Shown: piece after piece, positions 1 to 8,203 of the stretch
How positions within the stretch are numbered: the first letter of the stretch is position 1
Layout of the letters: every line of letters begins with the position of its first letter
Assembly: GCA_029203165.1 (NCBI GenBank)
Contig: CP119308.1
Span: forward strand, 2,046,001 to 2,110,000
Source: Candidatus Microbacterium colombiense
Lineage (GTDB): Bacteria > Actinomycetota > Actinomycetes > Actinomycetales > Microbacteriaceae
Direction: 5' to 3'
DNA length: 64,000 nucleotides
The notes under the pieces: generated by a model
The model's database searches: none
The model's input: the letters and a program-made list of their open reading frames with translations, nothing else
Told to the model about the DNA's origin: nothing
Translations under genes and position numbers: made by a program

Positions 1-1
1 C

Positions 2-478
2 ACGCGTTCGCTGGAAAGCACCGCGTCGGACTTGCTCGCCTATCTGCACCGCAGAGTCGGAGCGGATGACGCCCCGGATCTGCTGGGAGAGACGATGGTC
101 GTCGCCTGGCGACGCGTGAGCGAGCTCCCGGATGACGAGGTGCGTGCGCGCATGTGGCTGTTCGGGATCGCTCGTGGCACCCTCCAGAACCACGCGCGGG
201 GTGCACGCCGCCGGTGGGCTCTCGCCGACCGCATCCGAGTTCACACCGGCGACGATCTGACGACTCCTGCCGCTGATTCCGGCGCCGAGGTGAGGGACGC
301 GATCTCCCGTCTCTCGCCTGATGATGCGGAAATCGTTCGTCTGGTGCACTGGGACGGCTTCTCTCTCGCCGATGCCGCGTCGATCCTCGGCATCCCGGCA
401 TCCACGGTGCGCGGTCGCTATCAGCGGGCGAAAGCGGAGCTTCGCGTCGCGCTGAGCATGGAGGCGCCGCTCGCGTAG
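2..478 (+). CDS. RNA polymerase sigma factor, ECF (sigma-70 family), 5'-truncated by window
   Basis: The frame is open from base 2, so the true start lies outside the window; the TTG at 32 is not a credible start. The visible N-terminal part resembles sigma region 2, with an aromatic/arginine core (VVAWRR, WLFGIARG) that in this family contacts the -10 element and core polymerase. The C-terminal part is a clear region 4 helix-turn-helix: LSPDDAEIVRLVHWDG then LADAASILGIPASTVRGR, which reads the -35. No anti-sigma gene is visible because the upstream side is cut; ffh follows 13 bp later. The regulon cannot be inferred. Confidence 0.85.
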   Translation, partial: TRSLESTASDLLAYLHRRVGADDAPDLLGETMVVAWRRVSELPDDEVRARMWLFGIARGTLQNHARGARRRWALADRIRVHTGDDLTTPAADSGAEVRDAISRLSPDDAEIVRLVHWDGFSLADAASILGIPASTVRGRYQRAKAELRVALSMEAPLA

Positions 479-481
479 AAT
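476..481 (+). promoter_or_regulatory. -10-like TAGAAT before ffh, overlapping the upstream stop codon
   Basis: The TAG stop of the sigma gene (476-478) forms the first three bases of TAGAAT. The ffh ATG begins 10 nt after the hexamer, which would give a 5' UTR of only a few nucleotides. No good -35 is seen. Inference from position and consensus. Confidence 0.4.
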
Positions 482-491
482 CGTAAGCACC

Positions 492-2048
492 ATGGCTACC
501 TTTGGCACGCTCTCCGATCGGCTCACCGAGACCTTCCGCAACCTGCGCACGAAGGGAAAGCTCACTGCGGCCGACGTCGACGGCACCGTCCGTGAGATCC
601 GACGCGCCCTGCTCGATGCCGACGTGGCGCTGTCCGTCGTGAAGGAGTTCACGGCCAAAGTGCGCGAGCGCGCCCTGGGCGATGAGGTCAGCAAAGCGCT
701 GAACCCCGCACAGCAGGTGGTGCAGATCGTCAACGAGGAACTCGTGCAGATCCTCGGAGGCGAGCAGCGGCGCCTGCAGTTCGCGAAGACGGCGCCGACG
801 GTCATCATGCTCGCCGGACTTCAGGGATCGGGTAAGACGACGTTCGCCGGCAAGCTCGCCAAGCAGCTCGAGGGGGAGGGGCACACACCGCTCCTCGTGG
901 CTGCGGACCTCCAGCGCCCGAACGCCGTGAACCAGCTCCAGGTCGTCGCCGAGCAGGCGGGAGCGAGCGTCTACGCGCCCGAACCTGGCAACGGCGTCGG
1001 AGATCCGGTCGCAGTGTCTCGCGATGGGGTCGAGTACGCGCGTCGTCAACAGCACGATGTCGTGATCATCGACACCGCCGGTCGACTCGGTGTCGACGCC
1101 GAGCTCATGAAGCAGGCCGCCGACATCCGCAAGGCCGTCGACCCCGACGAGGTGCTCTTCGTCATCGACGCGATGATCGGTCAAGACGCCGTCAACACCG
1201 CCAAGGCGTTCCAGGAAGGCGTGGACTTCACCGGAGTCGTCCTGTCCAAGCTCGACGGAGACGCCCGTGGTGGTGCCGCCCTGTCGGTCGCCTCGGTCAC
1301 CGGGCGCCCGATCATCTTCGCCTCGACCGGTGAGCGACTCGAGGATCTCGAGCCGTTCCACCCTGATCGCATGGCGAGCCGCATCCTCGACCTCGGCGAC
1401 ATCCTCACTCTCATCGAGCAGGCGCAGCAGGCCTTCGATGAGGACGAGGCCATCAAGATGGCCGAGAAGCTCGCCACCGAGCAGTTCACGCTCGAAGACT
1501 TCCTCGACCAGCTTCAGCAGATGAAGAAGATGGGCTCGATGAAGAAGATGCTGGGGATGCTCCCCGGCATGGGGCAGATGAAGCAGCAGCTCGACGACTT
1601 CGACGAGCGCGAGATCGACCGCACCGAGGCGATCATCCGGTCGATGACGCCGGTCGAACGCCGCAACCCCAAGGTGCTCAACGGCTCACGTCGACTGCGC
1701 ATCGCACGGGGTTCGGGAATGACCGTGACCGATGTCAACCAGCTCGTCGCGCGATTCGATCAGGCCGCGAAGATGATGAAGACGGTCGCCCGCGGCGGCA
1801 CTCCGAACATCCCCGGCATGGGACCGGTTCCCGGAATGGGCCGTCCGGGCGCCTCCTCCAAGCGGGGAAAGAAGGCGAAGAGCTCCGGTGGCTCACGGTC
1901 GGGCAACCCGGCGAAGCGTGCGGCGGAGAACGCGGGAGTCGCGCCTGCGGCCACGCCGACCGGCTCGGGTTTCGGCCTCGGCGGCGGAGCGAAAGCTCCC
2001 TCGGAGGCGGAACTCGCCGAGATCCAGAAGCTCTTCGGCAAGGCCTGA
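492..2048 (+). CDS. ffh: Signal recognition particle protein Ffh
   Basis: SRP GTPase that binds signal sequences on nascent membrane proteins together with 4.5S RNA and docks to FtsY. Residues 1-90 form the N domain. The G domain carries the P-loop GLQGSGKTT (about 113-121), DTAGR and the SKLDG element. The methionine-rich M domain (about 300-430) contains MKKMGSMKKMLGMLPGMG and the RNA-binding stretch ending in RRLRIARGSG. The tail after about 430 is Gly/Lys/Ser-rich and low complexity, typical of high-GC Gram-positives. The 518-aa length fits. ATG at 492 matches the conserved FGTLSDRL N-terminus. Confidence 0.98.
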   Translation: MATFGTLSDRLTETFRNLRTKGKLTAADVDGTVREIRRALLDADVALSVVKEFTAKVRERALGDEVSKALNPAQQVVQIVNEELVQILGGEQRRLQFAKTAPTVIMLAGLQGSGKTTFAGKLAKQLEGEGHTPLLVAADLQRPNAVNQLQVVAEQAGASVYAPEPGNGVGDPVAVSRDGVEYARRQQHDVVIIDTAGRLGVDAELMKQAADIRKAVDPDEVLFVIDAMIGQDAVNTAKAFQEGVDFTGVVLSKLDGDARGGAALSVASVTGRPIIFASTGERLEDLEPFHPDRMASRILDLGDILTLIEQAQQAFDEDEAIKMAEKLATEQFTLEDFLDQLQQMKKMGSMKKMLGMLPGMGQMKQQLDDFDEREIDRTEAIIRSMTPVERRNPKVLNGSRRLRIARGSGMTVTDVNQLVARFDQAAKMMKTVARGGTPNIPGMGPVPGMGRPGASSKRGKKAKSSGGSRSGNPAKRAAENAGVAPAATPTGSGFGLGGGAKAPSEAELAEIQKLFGKA

Positions 2049-2055
2049 GCACTCC

Positions 2056-2976
2056 TCATACGCGGGCGGTCACCACCGGTGACGCGGCGGACCCGTCTGT
2101 TCGTGCGGTGACGTCGCGCTGCGTCGGACGGGCGAAGATCTGTCCGATGATCAGTGCGGCGATCGTGAGCACGAATCCCAGTGCCTGCAGGGAGGTGAAT
2201 CGCTCACCGGCGATGAGTACGCCCAGGAGAGTCGCGACGATCGGCGAGAGCAGGGCGAGCAGACCGGGAGCGATCACGGGCAGCAGTTGGATGCCTCGGA
2301 ACCACAGCGTGTAGGCGACGATGCCGCCCGCGGTGCCGAGCCAGATGTAGCCGAGGATCGCCCCGCCGTCGATCGTCGACGGCACACCTTCGGCGAGCAG
2401 CGTGATCGGGAGCAGCAGAAGACCGCCGGCTGTGAGCTGCCACCCGGCATAGGCGACGGGTCCCACGCCCACCGGGCGTCCCCATCGTTTGGTGAGGATC
2501 ATGCCGACTCCGGTTGCCGCGACCCCGCCCAGTGCGGCGAGGATTCCCCATGCATCCAGTTCGGCCGCCGGGCCGACGACCACCATGGCGACCCCACCGG
2601 CGCCGACGACGGCAGCGGCTGCCGTCACCGATCGAATCAGCTCGTGCAGCACGAGCGCCCCCAGCGTGAGTACGATGAGCGGCTGAGCGCCGGCGACGGC
2701 CGCGGCGACCCCTCCGGGCAGCCGTTCCGCGGCGAGGAACAGAAGCGGGAAGAACGCCCCGATGTTGAGCGCTCCGAGGGCGAAGATCTTGATCCACCAG
2801 GACCCGTGGGGGAGCCGGCGACTGATCAGCACCGCGATGATCCCGGCCGGCAGGGAACGGAGAAGGCCGGCGAAAAGAGGATGGCCGGCAGGAAGCAGCT
2901 CAGTGGTGACCAGGTAGGTGGTTCCCCAGGCGATCGGCGCGAGTGCGGTCAGCAGCACGATGGTGAGTCGATTCAT
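2056..2976 (-). CDS. EamA/DMT-family membrane exporter
   Basis: A 306-aa protein with about ten hydrophobic segments and two internally similar halves, the DMT/EamA (RhaT/YdcZ-like) pattern. The first half contains APIAWGTTYLVT and the second AYTLWFRG plus a loop near ALLSPIVATLLG. Such proteins export small metabolites or amino acids; the substrate is unknown. I chose the ATG at 2974-2976 because the protein then begins MNRLTIVLLTALAP directly before the first membrane helix; the longer frame upstream is polar and runs through the LysR gene. It is divergent from the LysR gene across 78 bp, so it is the likely target of that regulator. Confidence 0.88.
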   Translation of the reverse strand: MNRLTIVLLTALAPIAWGTTYLVTTELLPAGHPLFAGLLRSLPAGIIAVLISRRLPHGSWWIKIFALGALNIGAFFPLLFLAAERLPGGVAAAVAGAQPLIVLTLGALVLHELIRSVTAAAAVVGAGGVAMVVVGPAAELDAWGILAALGGVAATGVGMILTKRWGRPVGVGPVAYAGWQLTAGGLLLLPITLLAEGVPSTIDGGAILGYIWLGTAGGIVAYTLWFRGIQLLPVIAPGLLALLSPIVATLLGVLIAGERFTSLQALGFVLTIAALIIGQIFARPTQRDVTARTDGSAASPVVTARV

Positions 2977-2993
2977 GTGACCAGCCTGATCCG

Positions 2994-3003
2994 TCACATG
3001 TGA
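2994..3003. promoter_or_regulatory. 10-bp palindrome in the EamA/LysR divergent region
   Basis: TCACATGTGA is a perfect palindrome 18 bp upstream of the EamA start. It could be part of the regulator-binding region. A 10-bp palindrome is weak evidence alone. Confidence 0.3.
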
Positions 3004-3029
3004 TGAGTCCAACGCATGTTTGTCACGAT

Positions 3030-3044
3030 TTGCATGAACTGCAA
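3030..3044. promoter_or_regulatory. LysR-type T-N11-A box
   Basis: TTGCA-N5-TGCAA is a perfect inverted repeat just upstream of the LysR start at 3055. It contains TGCATGAACTGCA, which fits the T-N11-A consensus of LysR-type regulators. Its place in the divergent intergenic region, overlapping the likely promoter of the regulator gene, suggests autoregulation and control of the EamA exporter. Confidence 0.5.
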
Positions 3045-3054
3045 TCATGAATGC

Positions 3055-3933
3055 ATGGAGCTCCAGCAACTGCGCTACGTCGTCGAGGTCGCCGACACCG
3101 GGAGTTTCACGCGTGCGGCTGAGCGATGTTTCGTCACCCAATCGGCTCTCAGCCACCAGATCGCCGCCCTCGAGCGCGAACTGGGACAGCGCCTGTTCGT
3201 CCGATCGAGCCGCAGCGTGCGCCCGAGTGAGGCGGGCGAGGCGTTCATCGCCCATGCACGCGCCGCGCTCCGTGCGACAGACCAGGCCAGGGAGGCCGTG
3301 GCAGAGGCGTCGGGGATCGTCATCGGCACGCTTCGCATCGGAGTGATCCCCACCGTGACGGCCGTCGATCTGCCGGCGTTGCTCGTCATCTACCGCGCTG
3401 CTCACCCGGCGACGCGAGTGGAACTGCGCGTGGGCAACAGCGATACTTTGACGTCGGCTCTGCGCCAGGGCGATCTCGATGTCGCGCTGCTCGGGCTCCG
3501 AGCCGGCGCCGACCCGGCCGGTGTCTCATCGCGGCTTCTCTCCCGCGAACGGCTGGTGGCGGTCGTGCCCACCGCACACGAGCTGGCCTCGCGCAGCACG
3601 ATCACCCTCCACGAGATGGAAGGGCTCACCTTCGCCGACTTCCCGGCTGCCACCTCGGGGCGCTCGCAGAGCGACGCAGCGTTCGCGTCAGCAGGGCTGC
3701 GGCGTGATGTGGCGTTCGAGGCGGATTCCGCCACGCTCATTCTGGGACTGGTCGCGGCCGGCCTCGCGGTGACGTTGCTCCCTCCCGGCACGGTGCACCG
3801 TTCCTCCGCTGATGTCGTGACGGTCGAAGTCGACGACGGACCGGAGCGCGTGGAGTACGTCGCCTGGGACATCGCGGCCCCTCGGGCGGTGGCTCGAGCC
3901 TTCCTTGCTGTCATCGATCATGCTCTGGGTTGA
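3055..3933 (+). CDS. LysR-family transcriptional regulator
   Basis: A 292-aa LysR-type regulator. The N-terminal winged helix-turn-helix (residues 1-60) reads MELQQLRYVVEVADTGSFTR then TQSALSHQIAALERELGQRL, the family signature. The rest is a periplasmic-binding-protein-like effector domain (about 90-290). ATG at 3055 was chosen because LysR proteins begin within a few residues of the first helix; the frame extends 13 codons further without homology. It is divergent from an EamA exporter, a common LysR-efflux pair, so the effector may be the exported metabolite. This is an inference. Confidence 0.93.
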   Translation: MELQQLRYVVEVADTGSFTRAAERCFVTQSALSHQIAALERELGQRLFVRSSRSVRPSEAGEAFIAHARAALRATDQAREAVAEASGIVIGTLRIGVIPTVTAVDLPALLVIYRAAHPATRVELRVGNSDTLTSALRQGDLDVALLGLRAGADPAGVSSRLLSRERLVAVVPTAHELASRSTITLHEMEGLTFADFPAATSGRSQSDAAFASAGLRRDVAFEADSATLILGLVAAGLAVTLLPPGTVHRSSADVVTVEVDDGPERVEYVAWDIAAPRAVARAFLAVIDHALG

Positions 3934-3957
3934 CGAGCACGGCTCCTGACACGACGA

Positions 3958-3988
3958 AGCGGGCCCGGAGAAACTCTCCGAACCCGCT
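3958..3988. terminator. Hairpin between convergent LysR gene and glpK
   Basis: AGCGGG (3958-3963) pairs with CCCGCT (3983-3988), and inside it CGGAG pairs with CTCCG around an AAACT loop. It lies between two convergent genes and could serve both strands. No U-tract follows, so termination strength is uncertain. Confidence 0.55.
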
Positions 3989-4005
3989 CCGTCGATGGTG
4001 ACCGA

Positions 4006-5520
4006 CTACTTGACGTCGTCGTCGACCCAGTCCATCGACTTCGTCACGGCCTTGCGCCACAGGCGCAGCTGACGGTCGCGCTCGGCATCCTCCATGGAGG
4101 GCTCCCAGCGGCGATCCTCCTGCCAGTTGGCGGAGAGGTCGTCGAGCCCGCTCCAGAATCCGACGGCCAGGCCGGCCGCGTATGCGGCTCCCAGTGCCGT
4201 GGTCTCGGCGACGACCGGGCGCACGACCGGGACACCCAGCACATCGGCCTGGAACTGCATGAGCGCGTCATTCGCGACCATGCCGCCGTCGACCTTGAGC
4301 TCGGTGAGGTCCACACCGGCGTCGGCGTTCACCGCATCGAGCACATCGCGCGTCTGGAATGCCACGGCCTCGAGCGCCGCACGTGCGATGTGGTTCTTGT
4401 TGGCGTAGCGGGTGAGGCCGACGATCGCGCCGCGGGCATCCGGGCGCCAGTACGGTGCGAAGAGGCCGGAGAACGCGGGCACGATGTACACGCCGCCGTT
4501 GTCCTCGACCTTGTCGGCCAGCTCTTCGACCTCGGGGGCGGAGGAGATGATGCCCAGCTGGTCACGGAGCCACTGGATCAGCGAGCCGGTGACGGCGATG
4601 GATCCCTCGAGAGCGTAGTGCGTGGGACCGTCGCCCAGCTTGTACCCGACGGTGGTCAGCAGCCCGTTCTTCGAATGGACGATCTCTTCGCCCGTGTTGA
4701 AGATCAGGAAGCAGCCCGTGCCGTACGTGTTCTTGCTCTCACCCTGCTGGAACGCCGCCTGACCGAAGGTCGCCGCCTGCTGGTCGCCGAGGATGCCGGC
4801 GATCGGAGTCTCACGGAGCAGGGAGGAGTCCTCCGCAGCGCCGTAGACCTCGGAGGAGGAGCGGATCTCCGGCATCATCGAACGCGGCACGCCGAAGGCC
4901 TCGAGGATGTCCTCACGCCACTCGAGCGTCTCGAGGTCCATGAACATCGTGCGCGACGCGTTCGTGACGTCGGTCGCGTGCACGCCGCCGTCCACACCTC
5001 CGGTGAGGTTCCACAGCACCCAGCTGTCGGTGGTGCCGAAGATCAGGTCTCCGGCTTCCGCCTTCTCCCGCGCGCCATCGACGTTCTCGAGGATCCACGC
5101 GATCTTGGTGCCCGAGAAGTAGGTGGCCAGGGGGAGCCCGACGACCGGCTTGAACCGCTCGACGCCGCCGTCGGCTGCGAGGCGGTCGACGATCTCCTGC
5201 GTGCGGGTGTCCTGCCAGACGATGGCGTTGTACGTCGGAGTGCCGGTGGTCTTGTCCCATACCACAGCGGTCTCGCGCTGGTTGGTGATGCCTACCGCGG
5301 CGATGTCGTGGCGGGTGAGGTCGGCACGGCTCAATGCGAGACCGATGACCTCCTGGACGTTGCGCCAGATCTCGGCGGCGTCGTGCTCGACCCAGCCGGC
5401 CTTGGGTAGGATCTGCTCGTGCTCCTTCTGGCCCGTCGCGATGATGCTCCCCTTCTTGTCGAAGATGATCGCGCGACTGGAGGTCGTTCCCTGGTCGATG
5501 GCGAGGATGTAGTCAGCCAT
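4006..5520 (-). CDS. glpK: Glycerol kinase
   Basis: ATP-dependent phosphorylation of glycerol to sn-glycerol 3-phosphate (FGGY kinase family). The N-terminus ILAIDQGTTSSR is the first nucleotide-binding motif. The C-terminal half carries KVDGGMVANDALMQFQADVL, the FGGY signature region. Length 504 aa is normal. The ATG is preceded by a strong AAAGGAG ribosome-binding site on the minus strand. It is last in glpD-glpF-glpK, 28 bp after glpF, so channel, kinase and dehydrogenase are probably co-transcribed. Confidence 0.98.
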   Translation of the reverse strand: MADYILAIDQGTTSSRAIIFDKKGSIIATGQKEHEQILPKAGWVEHDAAEIWRNVQEVIGLALSRADLTRHDIAAVGITNQRETAVVWDKTTGTPTYNAIVWQDTRTQEIVDRLAADGGVERFKPVVGLPLATYFSGTKIAWILENVDGAREKAEAGDLIFGTTDSWVLWNLTGGVDGGVHATDVTNASRTMFMDLETLEWREDILEAFGVPRSMMPEIRSSSEVYGAAEDSSLLRETPIAGILGDQQAATFGQAAFQQGESKNTYGTGCFLIFNTGEEIVHSKNGLLTTVGYKLGDGPTHYALEGSIAVTGSLIQWLRDQLGIISSAPEVEELADKVEDNGGVYIVPAFSGLFAPYWRPDARGAIVGLTRYANKNHIARAALEAVAFQTRDVLDAVNADAGVDLTELKVDGGMVANDALMQFQADVLGVPVVRPVVAETTALGAAYAAGLAVGFWSGLDDLSANWQEDRRWEPSMEDAERDRQLRLWRKAVTKSMDWVDDDVK

Positions 5521-5548
5521 GTGTGTTCTCCTTTGAATTCAGGTGGGA

Positions 5549-6301
5549 TCAAGCGAGGTGCAGCAGGACGGGCGCGGCGAGTGCGGCGATCGCACCACCG
5601 ATGAGCGGTCCGACGACCGGTACCCAGGAGTACGACCAGTCGCTGGCGCCCTTGCCCTTGATCGGGAGGATCGCGTGTGCGATGCGAGGGCCGAGGTCAC
5701 GGGCGGGGTTGATCGCGTAACCGGTAGGTCCACCGAGCGACGCGCCGATCGCGACAACCAGCAGAGCGACGGGCAGCGCGGTGAGCGGTCCGAGTCCACC
5801 GGGCGTTCCGACCTGGATGTCGCCGTAGTCAGCGAAAGCGAGGATCACGAACACCAGGACGAAGGTGCCGATGATCTCCGTGACGAGGTTCCACCCGTAG
5901 GAGCGGATCGACGGACCGGTGGAGAAGACGCCGAGCTTGTTGGCGGCCTCCGGCTCCTCGTCGAAATGCTGCTTGTACGCGAGCCAGACCACGACGGCAC
6001 CGATGATGGCACCGACCAGTTCTGCTGCGGTCGCGACGAGGAACATCGTGAACGTGATCGTGCCGGAGATCAGCAGACCCACGCCGACGGCGGGGTTCAG
6101 GATGGCGCCGGAGTAGGCGGACACCAGAACACCGGCGAAGACCGCGAGGCCCCATCCCCAGTTGACCATCAGGAAGCCGCCACCGAAGCCCTTGTTCTTC
6201 GCCAGGGCGACGTTGGCGACGACACCGCATCCGAGGAGGACGAGCATCGCCGTACCCACCAGCTCAGACAGGAAGTAGAGACCGAGATTGACATCAGCCA
6301 T
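5549..6301 (-). CDS. glpF: Glycerol uptake facilitator (aquaglyceroporin, MIP family)
   Basis: A 250-aa MIP channel with six hydrophobic segments and both NPA boxes: LNPAVG (about residue 68) and INPARD (about 199). The Asp after the second NPAR (NPARD) is the residue typical of glycerol-conducting members rather than strict water channels. It conducts glycerol by facilitated diffusion across the cytoplasmic membrane. It sits between glpD and glpK, with a strong hairpin in the glpD-glpF gap that may tune its expression. Confidence 0.96.
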   Translation of the reverse strand: MADVNLGLYFLSELVGTAMLVLLGCGVVANVALAKNKGFGGGFLMVNWGWGLAVFAGVLVSAYSGAILNPAVGVGLLISGTITFTMFLVATAAELVGAIIGAVVVWLAYKQHFDEEPEAANKLGVFSTGPSIRSYGWNLVTEIIGTFVLVFVILAFADYGDIQVGTPGGLGPLTALPVALLVVAIGASLGGPTGYAINPARDLGPRIAHAILPIKGKGASDWSYSWVPVVGPLIGGAIAALAAPVLLHLA

Positions 6302-6322
6302 GTCTTCATTGACCTTTCTTGC

Positions 6323-6348
6323 GTGTCACGGCCCCTCTGCCGTGACAC
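6323..6348 (-). promoter_or_regulatory. Intercistronic hairpin between glpD and glpF
   Basis: GTGTCACGGC (6323-6332) and GCCGTGACAC (6339-6348) form a perfect 10-bp stem with a 6-nt loop. It lies in the 91-bp gap after glpD and before glpF on the minus strand. No U-run follows, so it may be an mRNA-stabilising or partial-attenuation hairpin, or a protein-binding inverted repeat. Confidence 0.5.
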
Positions 6349-6392
6349 TTGGATGGAGAACGCCGCAAGGAGGGCGACGGTCGAGGATCTCG

Positions 6393-8102
6393 TCAGCCGC
6401 GGGTGTGCGACGAGATATGGAGTCCATGCCTTTCGTTCAACAGTTCGCGGGTCTGCTCGAGCTCCGCGTCATGGCGGGCTCGGTCCCAGCCGAGCAACGG
6501 GGCGAGTGCGTCGGCGATCTCGTCGATCACGGCGCCGTTCGCATTCCCGACGAACGCGATGCTCGTGCGCCGGAGGATGACGTCCTGCAGGCGAGCCACC
6601 ATCTCTCGCTGGACCATCCATTCGAGCTCCCGGGTCGACAGGTCGCCGTCGGCCAGCGCCACATCATCACCCTGCTCGATGAACTCCCAGACCTGCGCGG
6701 CACGGGTGCCGTATCGGGCGAGCAGCTTCTCTGCACGATCGCCGGCTCCCGGCAGGTACTCCTGGATCCAGATGCGCTTGGCCTTCTCCGTGCGGGGGAA
6801 GTCGCGTCCGCCCCCGATCGCACGACCGGCCGTGGATACGGTCCGGGTGCGGTCGATGAGTCCGAGCACCACATCTGCAAGGGACTCTCCGAGGGCGCGG
6901 AACGTCGTCCACTTGCCTCCCACGAGGCTGACGAGGGGCACGGCGCCCTTCTCGTCGACCTCGATGCGGTAGTCGCGTGAGACGAATCCGGGTGCGGTGT
7001 CCTCGTGGCGCGGCAGCGGGCGGATGCCGGAGAACCGGTAGACGATCTGCTCGCGATCCACGTCGATCTGCGGGAACACGTGGTGGATGAGATCGAAGAA
7101 GTAGTCGACTTCCTCTTCCGTGCACACGGCGACCTCGCGAGGGTCGGCGTCGATGTCGGTGGTCCCGACGAGCACTCGTCCCTTGAGCGGGTAGATGAGC
7201 ACGATGCGGCCGTCAGAGTGCTCGAAGAAGATCTCCCGGCCCCGGGTCGCCTCGAGCAGTTCCGGGTGGTCCAGCACGATGTGCGAACCCTTCGTGCCTC
7301 CCATGAAGCGTGTGTCGGCTCCCAGCGCGTCGTTCGTCAGGTCCGTCCACGGCCCGGAGGTGTTCACCACGACATCGGCGGCGACCGCGAACTCGGTGCC
7401 GCTCTCGCGATCCCGAAGCAGGACGGTGTCGCCTTCGCGACCGATCGCCTCGACGTAGTTCAGCGCCTGCGCGGCCGGGTGGGCGGCGAGACCGTCCTGC
7501 AGCACATCCAGTGCGAGTCGCTCCGGATCGTGCATGGACGCGTCGTAATAGGTCGCCGTGTACTTGATGTTCGGGTCGAGCGCCGGCAGCTCCGTGAGGG
7601 AGCGCTTGCGTCCGAGGAAGCGGTGGCGGGGGACGGAGCCGCCGTCGCGCGAGAACGTGTCATAGATGGTCAGTCCGACCTTGATCAGGAAGGCGCCGCG
7701 CTCTTGCGGCTTGCCGCTCTTGTGAGTCAGGAAGCGCAACGGTGCGGAGAGGATTCCCGAGAACGTGGAATAGATCGGAATCGTGGTCTGCAGCGGCTTG
7801 ACGTAGTGCGGCGCGATCTTGAGCAGTCCGTTGCGCTCCTCGACCGACTCGCGCACGAGGCGGAACTCGCCGTTCTCGAGGTAGCGGATGCCGCCGTGGA
7901 TCATGTGGCTCGATGCGGAAGAGGCGCCCGAGGCGAAGTCGCCGCGTTCCACCAGGAGGACATCCACCCCCTGCAGTGCCAGATCACGGAACGCCGAGAT
8001 GCCATTGATCCCGCCGCCGATGAGAATGACGCTCGTGCGTCCCGATTCGCGAACCGCGCGAACTTCGGCGCGTTCTGCTGACGAGTGCGTCGACTCGATC
8101 AT
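6393..8102 (-). CDS. glpD: Aerobic glycerol-3-phosphate dehydrogenase
   Basis: FAD-dependent, membrane-associated oxidation of glycerol 3-phosphate to dihydroxyacetone phosphate, passing electrons to the quinone pool. The N-terminus has the FAD Rossmann motif VILIGGGINGISAFRDLALQG, and the middle has the DAO-family motif MIHGGIRYLENGEF. A C-terminal DAO_C region follows (about 400-560). The start is ATG at 8100-8102 (MIESTHSS), preceded by AAGGAAAAGG; the frame extends 26 codons further but lacks homology and enters the operator region. It is first gene of the glpDFK unit, divergent from a SorC-family regulator. Confidence 0.96.
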   Translation of the reverse strand: MIESTHSSAERAEVRAVRESGRTSVILIGGGINGISAFRDLALQGVDVLLVERGDFASGASSASSHMIHGGIRYLENGEFRLVRESVEERNGLLKIAPHYVKPLQTTIPIYSTFSGILSAPLRFLTHKSGKPQERGAFLIKVGLTIYDTFSRDGGSVPRHRFLGRKRSLTELPALDPNIKYTATYYDASMHDPERLALDVLQDGLAAHPAAQALNYVEAIGREGDTVLLRDRESGTEFAVAADVVVNTSGPWTDLTNDALGADTRFMGGTKGSHIVLDHPELLEATRGREIFFEHSDGRIVLIYPLKGRVLVGTTDIDADPREVAVCTEEEVDYFFDLIHHVFPQIDVDREQIVYRFSGIRPLPRHEDTAPGFVSRDYRIEVDEKGAVPLVSLVGGKWTTFRALGESLADVVLGLIDRTRTVSTAGRAIGGGRDFPRTEKAKRIWIQEYLPGAGDRAEKLLARYGTRAAQVWEFIEQGDDVALADGDLSTRELEWMVQREMVARLQDVILRRTSIAFVGNANGAVIDEIADALAPLLGWDRARHDAELEQTRELLNERHGLHISSHTRG

Positions 8103-8165
8103 CTTCGACCCCTTTTCCTTGCTTGCCCCCAGCATCGACCTGTGGATCGCTACGCGCAAGTCCAC

Positions 8166-8179
8166 TGCACATATGTGCA
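8166..8179. promoter_or_regulatory. Perfect 14-bp palindrome, candidate operator of the glycerol operon
   Basis: TGCACATATGTGCA is perfectly self-complementary and lies in the 101-bp divergent region between glpD (start 8102) and the SorC-family regulator (start 8204). It is the best candidate binding site for that regulator. Inference from position and symmetry. Confidence 0.6.
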
Positions 8180-8203
8180 AGGATCGAGGTCGAGGAGGAA
8201 GTC

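Noticed and set aside
8123..8203. A longer N-terminus for the SorC-family regulator
   Set aside because: The extension crosses the operator palindrome and has no homology; GAGGAGGAA is placed for the ATG at 8204.
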